From assembly GCA_022701275.1 (NCBI GenBank), contig CP031740.1:321001-385000 (forward strand): a stretch of DNA of 64,000 nucleotides, given 5' to 3'. Shown here in pieces: positions 17,548 through 27,518 of the stretch (position 1 is the first letter of the stretch; every line of letters starts with the position of its first letter). This DNA is from Microcoleus vaginatus PCC 9802. Its GTDB lineage: Bacteria; Cyanobacteriota; Cyanobacteriia; Cyanobacteriales; Microcoleaceae. The notes beneath the pieces were generated by a model, which did no database searches, was not told the DNA's origin, and was given only the letters and a program-made list of their open reading frames with translations. The position numbers and the translations under genes were made by a program.

Positions 17548-19351
17548 GCGACTCTCTCAAATGCTTTTTGTTACCCTGCGTGAAGACCCGGCAGAAGCAG
17601 AAATTCCCAGCCACAAACTATTACTCCGTGCCGGATACATCCGGCGCATCGGTAGCGGTATTTACGCTTATCTCCCATTAATGTGGCGAGTTCTCAAAAA
17701 AGTATCTCAAATTGTGCGCGAAGAAATGGACGCTACCGGCGCTCAAGAATGCCTCCTCCCGCAATTGCAACCGGCCGATTTGTGGCGGGAATCCGGCCGC
17801 TGGGATACCTATACTCAAGCTGAAGGTATTATGTTTGCAATGACAGACAGGCAGCAGCGAGAATTGGGACTGGGCCCTACTCACGAAGAAGTGATTACTA
17901 CAATTGCTAAAGATATGATTCGTTCCTATCGGCAATTGCCTTTACATCTTTATCAAATTCAAACTAAGTTTCGCGATGAAATTCGCCCGCGTTTTGGGTT
18001 GATGCGCGGTCGCGAATTCATTATGAAAGATGGCTATTCTTTCCACACTAACGAAGAAAGTCTGAAAAAAACTTATCAGGATATGGCTCAAGCTTATAGC
18101 AATATGCTGCGCCGATCTGGCTTGCAATTCCGAGCAGTAGATGCCGATTCGGGAGCAATTGGCGGCTCTGGTTCTCAAGAGTTTATGGTGCTGGCAGAAG
18201 CGGGCGAGGATGAAGTTCTTTATACTGAAGACGGTCAGTATGCAGCTAATGTGGAAAAGGCTGTATCGATGCCTGCTGACGCCGAACCGTCGCCCTTTGC
18301 AACTTTTGAAAAGCGGGAAACGCCGGGAACGGAAACAATTGATAAACTTTGCAAATTTTTGAAATGTTCTCCGACGCAAGTTGTCAAAAATGTGCTTTAC
18401 CAGGCTGTTTACGATAATGGCATTACAGTCTTGGTATTGGTAAGCATTCGCGGCGACCAAGATGTGAATCAGGTAAAGTTACTGAATGAATTGACGAAGT
18501 TAGCGGGTAATTATCAAGCTAAAAATGTTTTATTTTTGACTGTTCCCGATGCGGAAGCTCAGCGGAAATGGGCTGCTAAATCTTTACCTCTCGGTTATAT
18601 GGCTCCCGATGTTGCTGATGATTATATCGCTGGAAGCAAGGAGGTAAACTCTAAGTTTTTGCGTTTAGTCGATCGCACTGCAGTTGACCTGACAAACTTT
18701 GTCACCGGTTCAAACGAATCAGGATACCACGTTGTCGGGGCGAATTGGAACAAAGAATTTCCCCTACCCGCAACCGTTGTGGGTGTCAGAACAGCCAAAA
18801 AGGGCGATCGGGCCGTGCACAACCCCGAACAAACCTTGCAAAGCGCCAGAGGCATCGAAGTCGGCCACATCTTCCAATTAGGAACCAAATACTCCCAAGC
18901 AATGGGCGCCACCTACACCAGCGAACAAGGCGAAGAAATGCCCTTTGTTATGGGCTGCTACGGCGTCGGCGTGTCGCGGCTAGCTCAATCGGCCGTAGAA
19001 CAATCCTACGACAAAGACGGGATAATTTGGCCAGTGGCGATCGCCCCGTATCACGCCATCATTAGCATCCCCAATATTTCCGACGCCCAACAAGTAGAAG
19101 TCGCCGAAAAACTCTACGCAGAACTCAACCAATCTGGCATTGAAACCTTGCTAGATGACCGCGACGAACGAGCCGGAGTTAAATTCAAAGATGCCGATCT
19201 AATCGGCATTCCCTATCGCATTGTTCCGGGTCGTTCGCTGAAAGCCGGTAAAGTTGAAGTCGTGGAAAGAGCAACTCACAAATCCCAGGAAATTCTCATT
19301 GATGAAGTAAATTCTACTTTAAAACAGTGGATTGAAGCCGCCATCAGCTAA
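17546..19351 (+). CDS. proS: prolyl-tRNA synthetase
   Basis: The 601-residue enzyme is the bacterial-type ProRS that attaches proline to its tRNA. It starts with the family-typical [20 protein letters not shown]. The class II core has motif 2 ([21 protein letters not shown]), and a YbaK-like editing insertion lies at about 235-380 (STEKxxx replaced by [30 protein letters not shown]). Motif 3 is near [17 protein letters not shown], followed by the C-terminal anticodon-binding domain (residues 500-601). The length is usual for the family. AAGGA lies 8-12 bases before the ATG. Confidence 0.97.
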   Translation: MRLSQMLFVTLREDPAEAEIPSHKLLLRAGYIRRIGSGIYAYLPLMWRVLKKVSQIVREEMDATGAQECLLPQLQPADLWRESGRWDTYTQAEGIMFAMTDRQQRELGLGPTHEEVITTIAKDMIRSYRQLPLHLYQIQTKFRDEIRPRFGLMRGREFIMKDGYSFHTNEESLKKTYQDMAQAYSNMLRRSGLQFRAVDADSGAIGGSGSQEFMVLAEAGEDEVLYTEDGQYAANVEKAVSMPADAEPSPFATFEKRETPGTETIDKLCKFLKCSPTQVVKNVLYQAVYDNGITVLVLVSIRGDQDVNQVKLLNELTKLAGNYQAKNVLFLTVPDAEAQRKWAAKSLPLGYMAPDVADDYIAGSKEVNSKFLRLVDRTAVDLTNFVTGSNESGYHVVGANWNKEFPLPATVVGVRTAKKGDRAVHNPEQTLQSARGIEVGHIFQLGTKYSQAMGATYTSEQGEEMPFVMGCYGVGVSRLAQSAVEQSYDKDGIIWPVAIAPYHAIISIPNISDAQQVEVAEKLYAELNQSGIETLLDDRDERAGVKFKDADLIGIPYRIVPGRSLKAGKVEVVERATHKSQEILIDEVNSTLKQWIEAAIS

Positions 19352-19564
19352 GACTTTTTAACCAGTAAGGTGCGCGCTGCACCTATATTTAGGCTCGCAA
19401 TGTGCGCGGTATACACCCTAAATTAGCTCCCCTCTTGGGAGCATCTCAATGAAAGCACCCCCGCTAGAAATTGGAGTTTGGAGGCAGGAGACAGGAGGCA
19501 GGATGCAGGAGGGAAAGAGGAAGAAAGAAGGAGCCAGAAGGAGTGTTTTTACCAATATGATATG

Positions 19565-19756
19565 CTCCCCCCCTCTTCCTTCTTCCCTCTTCCTTCTTCC
19601 CTCTTCCCTCTTCCTTCTTCCCTCTTCCTTCTTCCCTCTTCCTTCTTCTCTCTTCCCTCTTCCTTCTTCCCTCTTCCTTCTTCCCTCTTCCCTCTTCCTT
19701 CTTCCTTCTTCCCTCTTCCCTCTTCCTTCTTCCTTCTTCCCTCTTCCTTCTTCCTT
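19565..19756. repeat. pyrimidine-rich low-complexity tandem repeat
   Basis: About 190 bp made almost entirely of CTTCC, CTTCTTCC and CTCTTCC units, with 7- and 14-bp periodicity, on the plus strand between proS and the first cyclase gene. Any reading frame here is spurious: frames give only Leu-Pro-Ser-Ser runs. The interval upstream of it (19352-19564) holds purine-rich GGAGGCAGGAGACAGGAGGC and the GTGCGCG-type dispersed repeats. The purine-pyrimidine asymmetry could form triplex DNA. Confidence 0.85.
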
Positions 19757-19790
19757 GAGATGTGAAATTATCTAAAACTTAAAACTCGGT

Positions 19791-22766
19791 ATGAATCTGA
19801 ACCTAAATCAGTTTCTTCGATTCCCTCAATCCCGAATTGGGCGGTACTTAGTTCAAGTAACTGTCGTTGCTGTCGCTTACGCCGTGGGGGCGAGGCTAGC
19901 AATGTCAATTCAAGGTGTTAGTCCCTTCGCTTCCTCGGTGTGGCCACCCGCAGGAATTGCACAAGCTGGACTTTTATTGTTTGGGAGAAAAGTCTGGCCT
20001 GCCATAGTTTTGGGTACATTTCTGCTAAATTTTGTTAACCCAAATGAACAGATATTCGCGGTTTGGCTGGGAGGAAACGCCGGGGCCATTCTGCAAGCTG
20101 TTTTTGCAGTAACTGCCCTGGGCAGGATGGGGTTTCGTCCATCTCTTGCTCGCTTGAAAGATGTAGTTAATTTAATCTTGTTTGGCGGTCTAATTTCTAC
20201 TCAAATCAGTTGCACTATTGGCGTGTTTTCCCTATATTTAGCGGGGAAAGTAGATTTGGCAGAATATTGGTCGGTTCGATGGAATTGGTGCTTGGGAGAC
20301 ACAATGGGAGTTTTAATCTTAACTCCCTTAATTTTAATATTTTTTCGCCCTAAAGTAAGCGTAAAGCGTTTAAAAAAACCAACAAAAATTCAGCATAAAA
20401 AATATTTAATTTGGCGGGGAGTATGGTTAATATTATTAATTGGGGTGAGCTGGCTTGTTTTTGACTCGAAAAGTGAAGCTTCTATTTCTCGTTATCCCCT
20501 GGAATATTTGCCGTTTCCTTTGATAATTTGGTCTGCGCTCCAATTCGGTCAACGAGCCGCTGTCCTAGCATCGTTCATTGTCTCAAGCCTCGCAATTATG
20601 GGCAGTTCTCAGGGAGGGGGGCCGTTCATAGCCAAAGCCGACAATATCACTCAGGCTATCTTATTTTTGCAAGCTTTTATGGCTGTAGTTACAATTACCT
20701 CGCTCTTATTGGCAGCGACGGTAGCTGAACGCGCCGAGGCAGAAAATTCCCTGCGAAAAAGCGAAATTAAATATCGAGAATTGGTGGAAAATGCTAGCAG
20801 CATTATTCTGAAAGTGGATGCTAACGGCAATATTACTTTTTTTAACGAATTTGCGGAAATATTCTTTGGCTACACTCAGGAAGAAATCATTGGTAAAAAT
20901 GCACTGGGAACAATTATTCCCCAGACAGACCTCGAAGGGAAGAACTTAGAGTTGGTTTATAATGAAATTTTACAAAATCCCGATCGCTTTACCAGCTATG
21001 AAAATGAAAATATCCGGCGCAGTGGCGATCGCGTTTGGGTATCTTGGGCAAATAAACCGCTGGTTGGTTCAGCGGGAGAAATCCTGGGAATCCTCTGCAT
21101 CGGCACAGATATCACCGATCGCCGAAAAGCTCAAATAGCGCTGCAAAAGCTGAATGAAAAGCTGGAAATCCGAGTTGAAGAGCGGACAAATGCCCTAAAA
21201 CAAAGCGAACTTCAGCTACAGAAACAGAAATCGGCATTAATTGATTTAGCCAAAAATAAAGCGCTGAATCAAGGCGACTTAACAAAAGCGCTTCAACAAA
21301 TAACTCAAACTGCTAGCCGTACTCTGGAAGTTGCCCGATCGAGCGTATGGCTGTACGATCGCACTAAATCCAAGATGGAGTGCCTGGATTTGTTCGATCG
21401 CACTCTCAACCAGCACTCACACGGTTTGAAATTAACAGCAGCAGACTATCCTGTCTATTTTCAAGCACTGCAAGAAGAACGCGCAATTGCTGCCTTTGAC
21501 GCGCACAAAGATTTTAGAACTAGAGAATTTGCGGAATCTTACCTAATTCCCTTGGGCATCACTTCTATGCTAGATACGCCGATTCAAATAGGCGGAGAAA
21601 CAGCAGGAGTTCTCTGTTTAGAACACGTAGGAATCCCCCGCCCTTGGACGATTGAAGAACAAAGTTTCGCTCTTTCTCTAGCAGACTCTGTAACTTTCGC
21701 AATGGAAGCGCGAGAACGCCAGCGGGCGGAAGAAGCGCTGCGGCAAGCTGAAGAAAAATACCGCAGCATTTTTGAAAATGCGATAGTCGGCATTTTTCAA
21801 ACTACTCCAGATGGGCAATATCTCAGCGCCAATCCTGCTTTGCTTCGCATTTACGGTTACAGTTCACGCGAGGAATTGCTGGGTACACTAACTGATATTA
21901 GCCAACAACTTTATGTTGACCCCGATCGCCGCGCCGAGGTAGTCCGCTTAATAGAACAACAAGGCAAAGTATCGGATTTTGAATCTCAAATTTACCGCCG
22001 AGATGGCAGCATAATTTGGATTTCCGAAAATACTTATACCGTGCGCGATTCCTACGGAAATTTGCTTTATTACGAAGGTACTGTTCAAGATATCACAACT
22101 CGCAAACAAGCTGAGGCAGCTTTGCGCTTAGAACAAGAAAAATCCGATCGTCTCCTACTCAACGTTTTACCGCAAGCGATCGCCGATAGATTAAAACAAG
22201 ACCAAAGCATTATCGCCGATACATTTTCCGAAGTAACAGTATTATTTGCAGATATAGTCGGTTTTACTCAAATTACTTCCCAAATTTCTCCGCACGAATT
22301 AGTTTCCTTGCTTAACGATATTTTTTCCACATTCGATCGCCTAGCAGAAAAGCACGGATTGGAAAAAATTAAGACGATTGGCGACGCTTACATGGTAGTA
22401 GGAGGATTGCCAATGCCCCGCAGCGATCATGCAGAGGCGATCGCCCAAATGGCCCTGGATATGCAGCAGGCAATGATTGACTTCAGCAATACCCACAACA
22501 AAACTTTCAGCATCAGAATCGGCATCAACAGCGGCCCAGTTGTCGCCGGAGTAATCGGTATTAAAAAATTTATTTACGATTTGTGGGGAGACACAGTTAA
22601 CACCGCTTCCCGCATGGAGTCTCACGGCTGGCCGGGGTGTATTCACGTAACAGAGACAACTTATGAGCGATTGCGAGAAAAGTATTTCTTTGAAAACCGC
22701 GGCGCGATCGAAGTCAAAGGCAAAAGCCAGATGAACACTTATTTTCTTACAGGTATCAAGTTATAG
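19791..22766 (+). CDS. MASE1-PAS-GAF-PAS-class III adenylate cyclase
   Basis: The 991-residue sensor enzyme should make cAMP from ATP. Domains in order: MASE1 membrane sensor (about 15-315, eight or so helices, with VWPPAGIAQAGLLLFGR), PAS (325-450), coiled coil (450-490), GAF (495-650), PAS (660-790), cyclase catalytic domain (815-990). Catalytic residues: metal Asp821 (FADIVGF) and Asp865 (GDAYM), adenine-specifying Lys861 and Asp930 (YDLWGD), Asn937 and transition-state Arg941 (NTASRM). All are present, so it should be active as a dimer. A closely related second cyclase follows 113 bp downstream. Confidence 0.93.
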   Translation: MNLNLNQFLRFPQSRIGRYLVQVTVVAVAYAVGARLAMSIQGVSPFASSVWPPAGIAQAGLLLFGRKVWPAIVLGTFLLNFVNPNEQIFAVWLGGNAGAILQAVFAVTALGRMGFRPSLARLKDVVNLILFGGLISTQISCTIGVFSLYLAGKVDLAEYWSVRWNWCLGDTMGVLILTPLILIFFRPKVSVKRLKKPTKIQHKKYLIWRGVWLILLIGVSWLVFDSKSEASISRYPLEYLPFPLIIWSALQFGQRAAVLASFIVSSLAIMGSSQGGGPFIAKADNITQAILFLQAFMAVVTITSLLLAATVAERAEAENSLRKSEIKYRELVENASSIILKVDANGNITFFNEFAEIFFGYTQEEIIGKNALGTIIPQTDLEGKNLELVYNEILQNPDRFTSYENENIRRSGDRVWVSWANKPLVGSAGEILGILCIGTDITDRRKAQIALQKLNEKLEIRVEERTNALKQSELQLQKQKSALIDLAKNKALNQGDLTKALQQITQTASRTLEVARSSVWLYDRTKSKMECLDLFDRTLNQHSHGLKLTAADYPVYFQALQEERAIAAFDAHKDFRTREFAESYLIPLGITSMLDTPIQIGGETAGVLCLEHVGIPRPWTIEEQSFALSLADSVTFAMEARERQRAEEALRQAEEKYRSIFENAIVGIFQTTPDGQYLSANPALLRIYGYSSREELLGTLTDISQQLYVDPDRRAEVVRLIEQQGKVSDFESQIYRRDGSIIWISENTYTVRDSYGNLLYYEGTVQDITTRKQAEAALRLEQEKSDRLLLNVLPQAIADRLKQDQSIIADTFSEVTVLFADIVGFTQITSQISPHELVSLLNDIFSTFDRLAEKHGLEKIKTIGDAYMVVGGLPMPRSDHAEAIAQMALDMQQAMIDFSNTHNKTFSIRIGINSGPVVAGVIGIKKFIYDLWGDTVNTASRMESHGWPGCIHVTETTYERLREKYFFENRGAIEVKGKSQMNTYFLTGIKL

Positions 22767-22879
22767 CATCAGGAAGAATGAAGAAGGAAGAAGCAATATA
22801 AGAAGTCATGTTTCACAATTAAGAATTTCCTAATCTTCGGGCGCGGTTGCTATAGTTAGTTAAAAATATAACACTCAGT

Positions 22880-24940
22880 ATGATTCCCCAAAAAATTCAC
22901 TTTCGGCGATTCCCTCAATCTAGAAACTGGCAATACTTAGCAAAAGTAGCTGCCCTTGCTTTTGCTTATGCTTTGGCAGCAAAAATAGCAGTTTCAATCC
23001 CAGGGGTAAATAAATTAGCTACCTGCGTCTGGCCACCCGCAGGAATTGCACAAGCGGCAATTTTATTATTTGGGCGGCGTGTTTTGCCGGGAATAGCTTT
23101 AGGTGTATTTTTTTACGATACTATTAATATTAAGGTTTCCTTAATAAGTGGAATAATTAGTGCTTTTTGTGCTTGTTTACAAGCTTTGTGTGCATTTACT
23201 TTGCTGCAACAGCTAAAGTTTCGCCCCTCACTCGATCGGCTGATCGATGTAGTCAATTTAATTTTCTGCGGGGCTGTAGTTGCCACTCAAATTAACTGCA
23301 CTCTCGGGACGCTGCGCCTCTGTGTAACTGGTTTAGTGGACTGGAGCGAATATTGGCACATTCGATGGAATTGGTATCTCGGAGATACATTAGGAGTTTT
23401 AATTTTTACTCCCCTGCTGTTGATTATATACAACCACCAACAAGTGCCAATCCCTTCACCAATTACAGGTTCTCAAACAATTGTAAATCGCATCGGTGCC
23501 GGAATATGCCTGGTGTTATTAGTAACAGTCAGTTGGCTAGTATATAACTCAAAAAGTGAAGGTAGTCTCTCCGGTTATCCCCTCGAATACTTGCCATTTC
23601 CCTTAGTAATTTGGGCAACCATTCAATTCGGCCAGGGGGGGGCTGTTTTAGCATCTTTCATTGTCTCCACTATCGCCATTTGGGGCGGTTCTCAGGGAGG
23701 GGGTCCCTTTATTTCAAAAGCCGAAAATATCAATCAGGCAATCTTATTTTTGCAGGCTTTTATGAGCGTAATTGTAGTTACATCCCTGCTGTTGGCTACC
23801 ACTGTAGCCGAACGCGCATCAGCAGAGGATTCGCTGCGGCAAAGCGAAATTAAGTATCGGGAATTAGTCGAGAATGCTAACAGCATTATTTTAAAACTAG
23901 ATACGGAAGGAAATATTACTTTTTTTAACGAATTCGCACAGATTTTTTTTTGTTACGATGAAAAAGAGATAATTGGCAAAAACGCAGTGGGAACCATCAT
24001 TCCCCAGAGAGATACAGCAGGAAATGACTTGGCAGCAAAGTTGAGAGATATTTTGGAAAACCCAGAACAATACACGCGAAATGAGAATGAAAGTATCCGG
24101 CGCAGCGGCGATCGCGTTTGGGTATCGTGGGCAAATAAACCGCTGTTTGACGCGGCAGGAAAGTTCGCGGGAATGCTGGCAATTGGTACAGATATCACAG
24201 ACCGCAGGCGGGCTGAAATGCAGCTTGTAAAGCTGAATGACGAGTTAGAGTTTAGAGTAGAAGAACGGACTAATGCTCTTAATGATACTTTAAAAGCACT
24301 GCGATATCAGCAGGAACAATCCGATCGCTTGCTGTTGAATATTTTGCCTGAAGAAATAGCAAATCGGTTGAAGCGGGGAGACAGTACGATCGCAGACACT
24401 TTTGCTGATGTTACTGTCTTATTTGCGGACATAGTAGGTTTTACTCAACTCAGTTCGCGAGTTTCTCCAACGCAATTAGTTGCTTTGCTGAATGACATTT
24501 TTTCGACATTTGACAACCTAGCAGAAAGGCACGGTTTGGAAAAAATTAAGACGATTGGCGACGCTTACATGGTAGTTGGAGGGCTGCCCATCCCTCGCCC
24601 GGATCACGCAGAAGCGATCGCAGAAATGGCCATCGATATGCAGGAGGCAATTACTGACTTCAGCAATACCCACAATCAAGATTTCAGCATCAGAATCGGC
24701 ATCAACACTGGCCCGGTTGTCGCCGGAGTCATCGGTATTAAAAAATTTATTTACGATTTGTGGGGAGACACCGTTAACACCGCTTCCCCCATGGAATCTC
24801 ACGGCTTGCCGGGGTGTATTCAGGTAACAGAGACAACTTATCAGCAGTTGCGAGAAAAGTATTCCTTTGAAAACCGTGGCGCGATCGAAGTTAAAGGCAA
24901 AGGCCAGATGACTACTTATTTACTGCAATGCCGAAAATAG
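22880..24940 (+). CDS. MASE1-PAS-class III cyclase with catalytic Arg to Pro change
   Basis: The 686-residue paralogue of the upstream cyclase lacks the GAF and second PAS domains. It has MASE1 (about 15-315), PAS (325-450), coiled coil (450-480) and the cyclase domain (510-686). Metal residues Asp517 and Asp561, Lys557 and Asp626 for adenine, and Asn633 are kept. The transition-state arginine (941 in the first cyclase) is replaced by proline at 637 (NTASPM). The change is a single base, CGC to CCC, at 24788-24790. If real, it should cripple catalysis, leaving a regulatory or dimer-partner role; a sequencing error is also possible. The two genes are tandem duplicates, cotranscription being likely. 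Confidence 0.9.
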   Translation: MIPQKIHFRRFPQSRNWQYLAKVAALAFAYALAAKIAVSIPGVNKLATCVWPPAGIAQAAILLFGRRVLPGIALGVFFYDTINIKVSLISGIISAFCACLQALCAFTLLQQLKFRPSLDRLIDVVNLIFCGAVVATQINCTLGTLRLCVTGLVDWSEYWHIRWNWYLGDTLGVLIFTPLLLIIYNHQQVPIPSPITGSQTIVNRIGAGICLVLLVTVSWLVYNSKSEGSLSGYPLEYLPFPLVIWATIQFGQGGAVLASFIVSTIAIWGGSQGGGPFISKAENINQAILFLQAFMSVIVVTSLLLATTVAERASAEDSLRQSEIKYRELVENANSIILKLDTEGNITFFNEFAQIFFCYDEKEIIGKNAVGTIIPQRDTAGNDLAAKLRDILENPEQYTRNENESIRRSGDRVWVSWANKPLFDAAGKFAGMLAIGTDITDRRRAEMQLVKLNDELEFRVEERTNALNDTLKALRYQQEQSDRLLLNILPEEIANRLKRGDSTIADTFADVTVLFADIVGFTQLSSRVSPTQLVALLNDIFSTFDNLAERHGLEKIKTIGDAYMVVGGLPIPRPDHAEAIAEMAIDMQEAITDFSNTHNQDFSIRIGINTGPVVAGVIGIKKFIYDLWGDTVNTASPMESHGLPGCIQVTETTYQQLREKYSFENRGAIEVKGKGQMTTYLLQCRK

Positions 24941-24969
24941 CTGTAGTAAAGGTTTTTTTCTAAAAATAA

Positions 24970-25001
24970 GGGCGATCGCACTCTCAAGTGTGCGATCGCC
25001 C
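24970..25001. terminator. bidirectional terminator-like hairpin
   Basis: Perfect 12-bp inverted repeat, GGGCGATCGCAC (24970-24981) and GTGCGATCGCCC (24990-25001), with an 8-base loop, between the convergent cyclase and rpmB genes. It embeds two HIP1 octamers. A-rich sequence flanks it on the left and T-rich sequence on the right (CTCATTTTAATTT), so it can work in both directions. Confidence 0.8.
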
Positions 25002-25024
25002 TCATTTTAATTTACCCAAGGTTT

Positions 25025-25261
25025 TTAAAGCTTGTACAGGTTAATTCCAGCTTCCTTCGCCATGATTTCCAAACCCTTGTGTTGCAAGGTTTTAATTGCC
25101 TTTGTAGAAAGGTGCAATCTTACCCAGCGCTTCTCCTGCGGCCACCAAACCCGCTTCCACTGCAAATTGGCGTCTTGCAATTTGTGAGTGCGGTGGTGCG
25201 AGTGAGAAACTGCAAAACCGTTATTAGCCTTCTTCCCCGTTAGCTGACATTTCCGTGACAT
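25025..25261 (-). CDS. rpmB: 50S ribosomal protein L28
   Basis: The 78-residue protein starts with the typical [20 protein letters not shown] and contains [20 protein letters not shown], as in bacterial L28. It is a late-assembling component of the large ribosomal subunit. It lacks two of the zinc-binding cysteines found in some L28 forms: only one Cys is seen, at residue 5. The ATG at 25261 is chosen because GGAGGG lies 6-11 bases before it; an upstream in-frame ATG at 25297 would add 12 residues unlike the family. Confidence 0.95.
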   Translation of the reverse strand: MSRKCQLTGKKANNGFAVSHSHHRTHKLQDANLQWKRVWWPQEKRWVRLHLSTKAIKTLQHKGLEIMAKEAGINLYKL

Positions 25262-25309
25262 ACTTCCCTCCAGATTACCGTTTTTTGCGTGCAGCATTTC
25301 ATTATACCC

Positions 25310-25342
25310 GAAGGAAGAAGGAAGAAGGAAGAAGGAAGAAGG
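25310..25342. repeat. short purine-rich tandem repeat
   Basis: GAAGGAA/GAAGAAG units with 7-bp period, about 33 bp, upstream of rpmB. It is the reverse complement of the unit that builds the long array at 19565-19756, so the same simple sequence occurs more than once in the window. Confidence 0.7.
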
Positions 25343-25383
25343 CTTGACTTATCCCTTTACCAATAGAAATAAACTCTTGCTTC

Positions 25384-25400
25384 CCCCCTTAGCAAGGGGG
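25384..25400. terminator. hairpin after htpG
   Basis: CCCCCTT-AGC-AAGGGGG, a 7-bp G+C-rich stem, lies 16 bp past the htpG stop on the minus strand. It occurs in the context CTTCCCCCCTTAGCAAGG, which looks like a dispersed intergenic palindrome rather than a unique terminator. Confidence 0.6.
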
Positions 25401-25415
25401 GGTTGGGGGGGATAA

Positions 25416-27404
25416 TTACATTGCACGTTCAGTCAATTTTGTCAAGACTTGATTCGATCGCTCGACAAAATCTTTCATCCCTTCAGCATCGAAACCCTTC
25501 TGGGCCATCAAAGCCAAGTCGTAAACGTGGTGACAAATCATACTCGCCAACTGACTTGACGGAGACTCCCCGCCGCCTTGAATAATCGCACCCTGACTCA
25601 AACTAGCCAGATTTTGAATCAGCGGGTGAGAGGTATTCACCAGCAAAACGTGTTCTTCGGGGAATTCGGCGGCTTGCTGCTGCAAAAGCGCCGTCATATC
25701 GCGCATCCGGCGCAAAGCTTCCGGCAAAAGTACGATCGCAGGTGGCGTCGCCTCCGCAGAGTCAGACTTCAAAGCTTCTGTGCGAATGTTCACTTTCGGC
25801 TTATTGAGAGCTTTTTGGAACATTTCTTTAACTTGTTCGCTGCGAGTCTTATTCGTCGCCGGATCGACAATTTCCGCTTCTTTCTCTTTGTCAATTAGCG
25901 TTTCGTCGATGTCGGAATCAACCCGCGAGAATTTGACATCTGAGTATTCTCTTTCCAAGAAGCTGATAAAGTGCGTGTCGATGAAAGAATCCATAAACAG
26001 CACTTCTAAACCTTGGCTTTTGTGCATTGCCACGTAAGTTGCTTGAGAGGCCGGATCGGTACAATAAAACACGCGATTTTCGTGGCGTTTTTGATTGCGT
26101 TCCAAATACTCTTTTAGAGTCGTGTAAGGCTGCGTGGAACTAGAATTTTCCGACTTCGGAGTGACATCTTGCCACAAATCTCCTTCCTCTGTTTGCACCT
26201 GAACTTCTGGCGTTACAGTTTCTGGCTTCTCGGCGGTTGGTTCGTAGGTGCTGCGGTAGATTAAGATATCTTCGACTTGCTTTTTGAACTTGTCATCGTT
26301 GAGAGTTCCAAACTTGACAAAAGTGCCGATATCTTGCCAGCAGCGGATGTATTCGTCACGGTCGTCGCGGTAAAGTTCTTTCAGCCGATCGCCCACTTTT
26401 TTCGCAATATAATCAGCGATTCTCCGCACAGTGCGATTGCTTTGCAAAGAACTGCGAGAAACGTTCAGGGGAATGTCGGTACTGTCAATGACGCCCCGCA
26501 GCGGCATCAAGAATTTCGGGATAATTTCTTCGCAGTGGTCGCTGACAAAAACCTGGTTGCAGAATAGCTTAATATTGCCTTGCGTAACATCGACATCCGG
26601 CCGCAGTTTTGGAAAGAAAAGAATTCCGTTGACAATGAAAGGATAATCTGTATTCAGGTGTACCCACAGCAGAGGCTCGTCTTGGAACGGGTAAAGGTAG
26701 CGGTAAAGTTCTAAGTAATCTTCTTTTTGTAAATTGCTGGCTGAGTCCCGCCAAATAGCTTTGTGCTTGTTGAGTTCCTCTCCCTCAAATTTGATGGGAA
26801 CGGGCATGAAATCGCAGTAAGTTTTGATTAACTGCTTAATGCGAGTGGGTTCTACATATTCTTGTTCTTCGTCTTGGAGGGTAAGAGTAATAGTAGTGCC
26901 GCGTTCCGTGCGGGAAGATTCTGATAGTTCAAAAGCGGGAGAACCGTCGCAAGACCAGTGTACTGCTTGGGAGCCTTCTTGGTAAGAAAGAGTATCAATG
27001 TCTACTTTCTTCGCCACCATGAAAGAAGAGTAGAAACCGAGCCCGAAGTGACCAATGATTGCGTCGTCGCCGCTGCCTTGGTATTTTTGAATAAATTCTT
27101 CTGCGCTGGAGAAAGCGACTTGGTTGATGTATTTTTTTACCTCGTCGGCGGTCATGCCGATCCCGTTATCGGAAATTGAGAGGGTTTTGTTTTCTTTGTC
27201 GATCGCTATATTGATTTGCGGTTCGCCCATCTCGCCGCTGTATTCGCCGGAACGAGAAACCATTTTGAGTTTGGCAATGGCATCGACGGCGTTAGAAATT
27301 AGTTCCCGCAAGAAGACTTCGTGGTCAGTGTATAGCGACTTCTTGATAATCGGGAAAATATTTTCGGTATGGATTGAGATTGTTCCCTGTTCTAAAACTG
27401 TCAT
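25416..27404 (-). CDS. htpG: molecular chaperone HtpG (Hsp90)
   Basis: The 662-residue ATP-dependent chaperone remodels client proteins under heat, light or oxidative stress. The GHKL ATP-binding domain shows NAVDAI (39-44), DNGIGM (about 80-85) and GHFGLGFYSSFMV. The middle domain contains the client and ATP-arginine loop (RSSLQSNRTVRRIADYIAKK), and the C-terminal dimerisation domain ends at 662. Cyanobacterial HtpG is known to interact with phycobilisome linkers and porphyrin synthesis enzymes. It starts at the ATG at 27404 and stands alone, with no CIRCE element seen. Confidence 0.97.
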   Translation of the reverse strand: MTVLEQGTISIHTENIFPIIKKSLYTDHEVFLRELISNAVDAIAKLKMVSRSGEYSGEMGEPQINIAIDKENKTLSISDNGIGMTADEVKKYINQVAFSSAEEFIQKYQGSGDDAIIGHFGLGFYSSFMVAKKVDIDTLSYQEGSQAVHWSCDGSPAFELSESSRTERGTTITLTLQDEEQEYVEPTRIKQLIKTYCDFMPVPIKFEGEELNKHKAIWRDSASNLQKEDYLELYRYLYPFQDEPLLWVHLNTDYPFIVNGILFFPKLRPDVDVTQGNIKLFCNQVFVSDHCEEIIPKFLMPLRGVIDSTDIPLNVSRSSLQSNRTVRRIADYIAKKVGDRLKELYRDDRDEYIRCWQDIGTFVKFGTLNDDKFKKQVEDILIYRSTYEPTAEKPETVTPEVQVQTEEGDLWQDVTPKSENSSSTQPYTTLKEYLERNQKRHENRVFYCTDPASQATYVAMHKSQGLEVLFMDSFIDTHFISFLEREYSDVKFSRVDSDIDETLIDKEKEAEIVDPATNKTRSEQVKEMFQKALNKPKVNIRTEALKSDSAEATPPAIVLLPEALRRMRDMTALLQQQAAEFPEEHVLLVNTSHPLIQNLASLSQGAIIQGGGESPSSQLASMICHHVYDLALMAQKGFDAEGMKDFVERSNQVLTKLTERAM

Positions 27405-27518
27405 AATTTTTCTCTCTGATGACTGCTAATTGCTTAGAAATAGCTATTTAATGATTTTCGGCGATCGTGCTCTCTTCTGCAAAAGGGATTACCACAAAAA
27501 GATGATTCGGTTTTCCCC

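Noticed and set aside
19449..19775. Two long overlapping reading frames rich in Leu, Pro and Ser
   Set aside because: They are only translations of the pyrimidine-rich tandem repeat and show no protein-like pattern.
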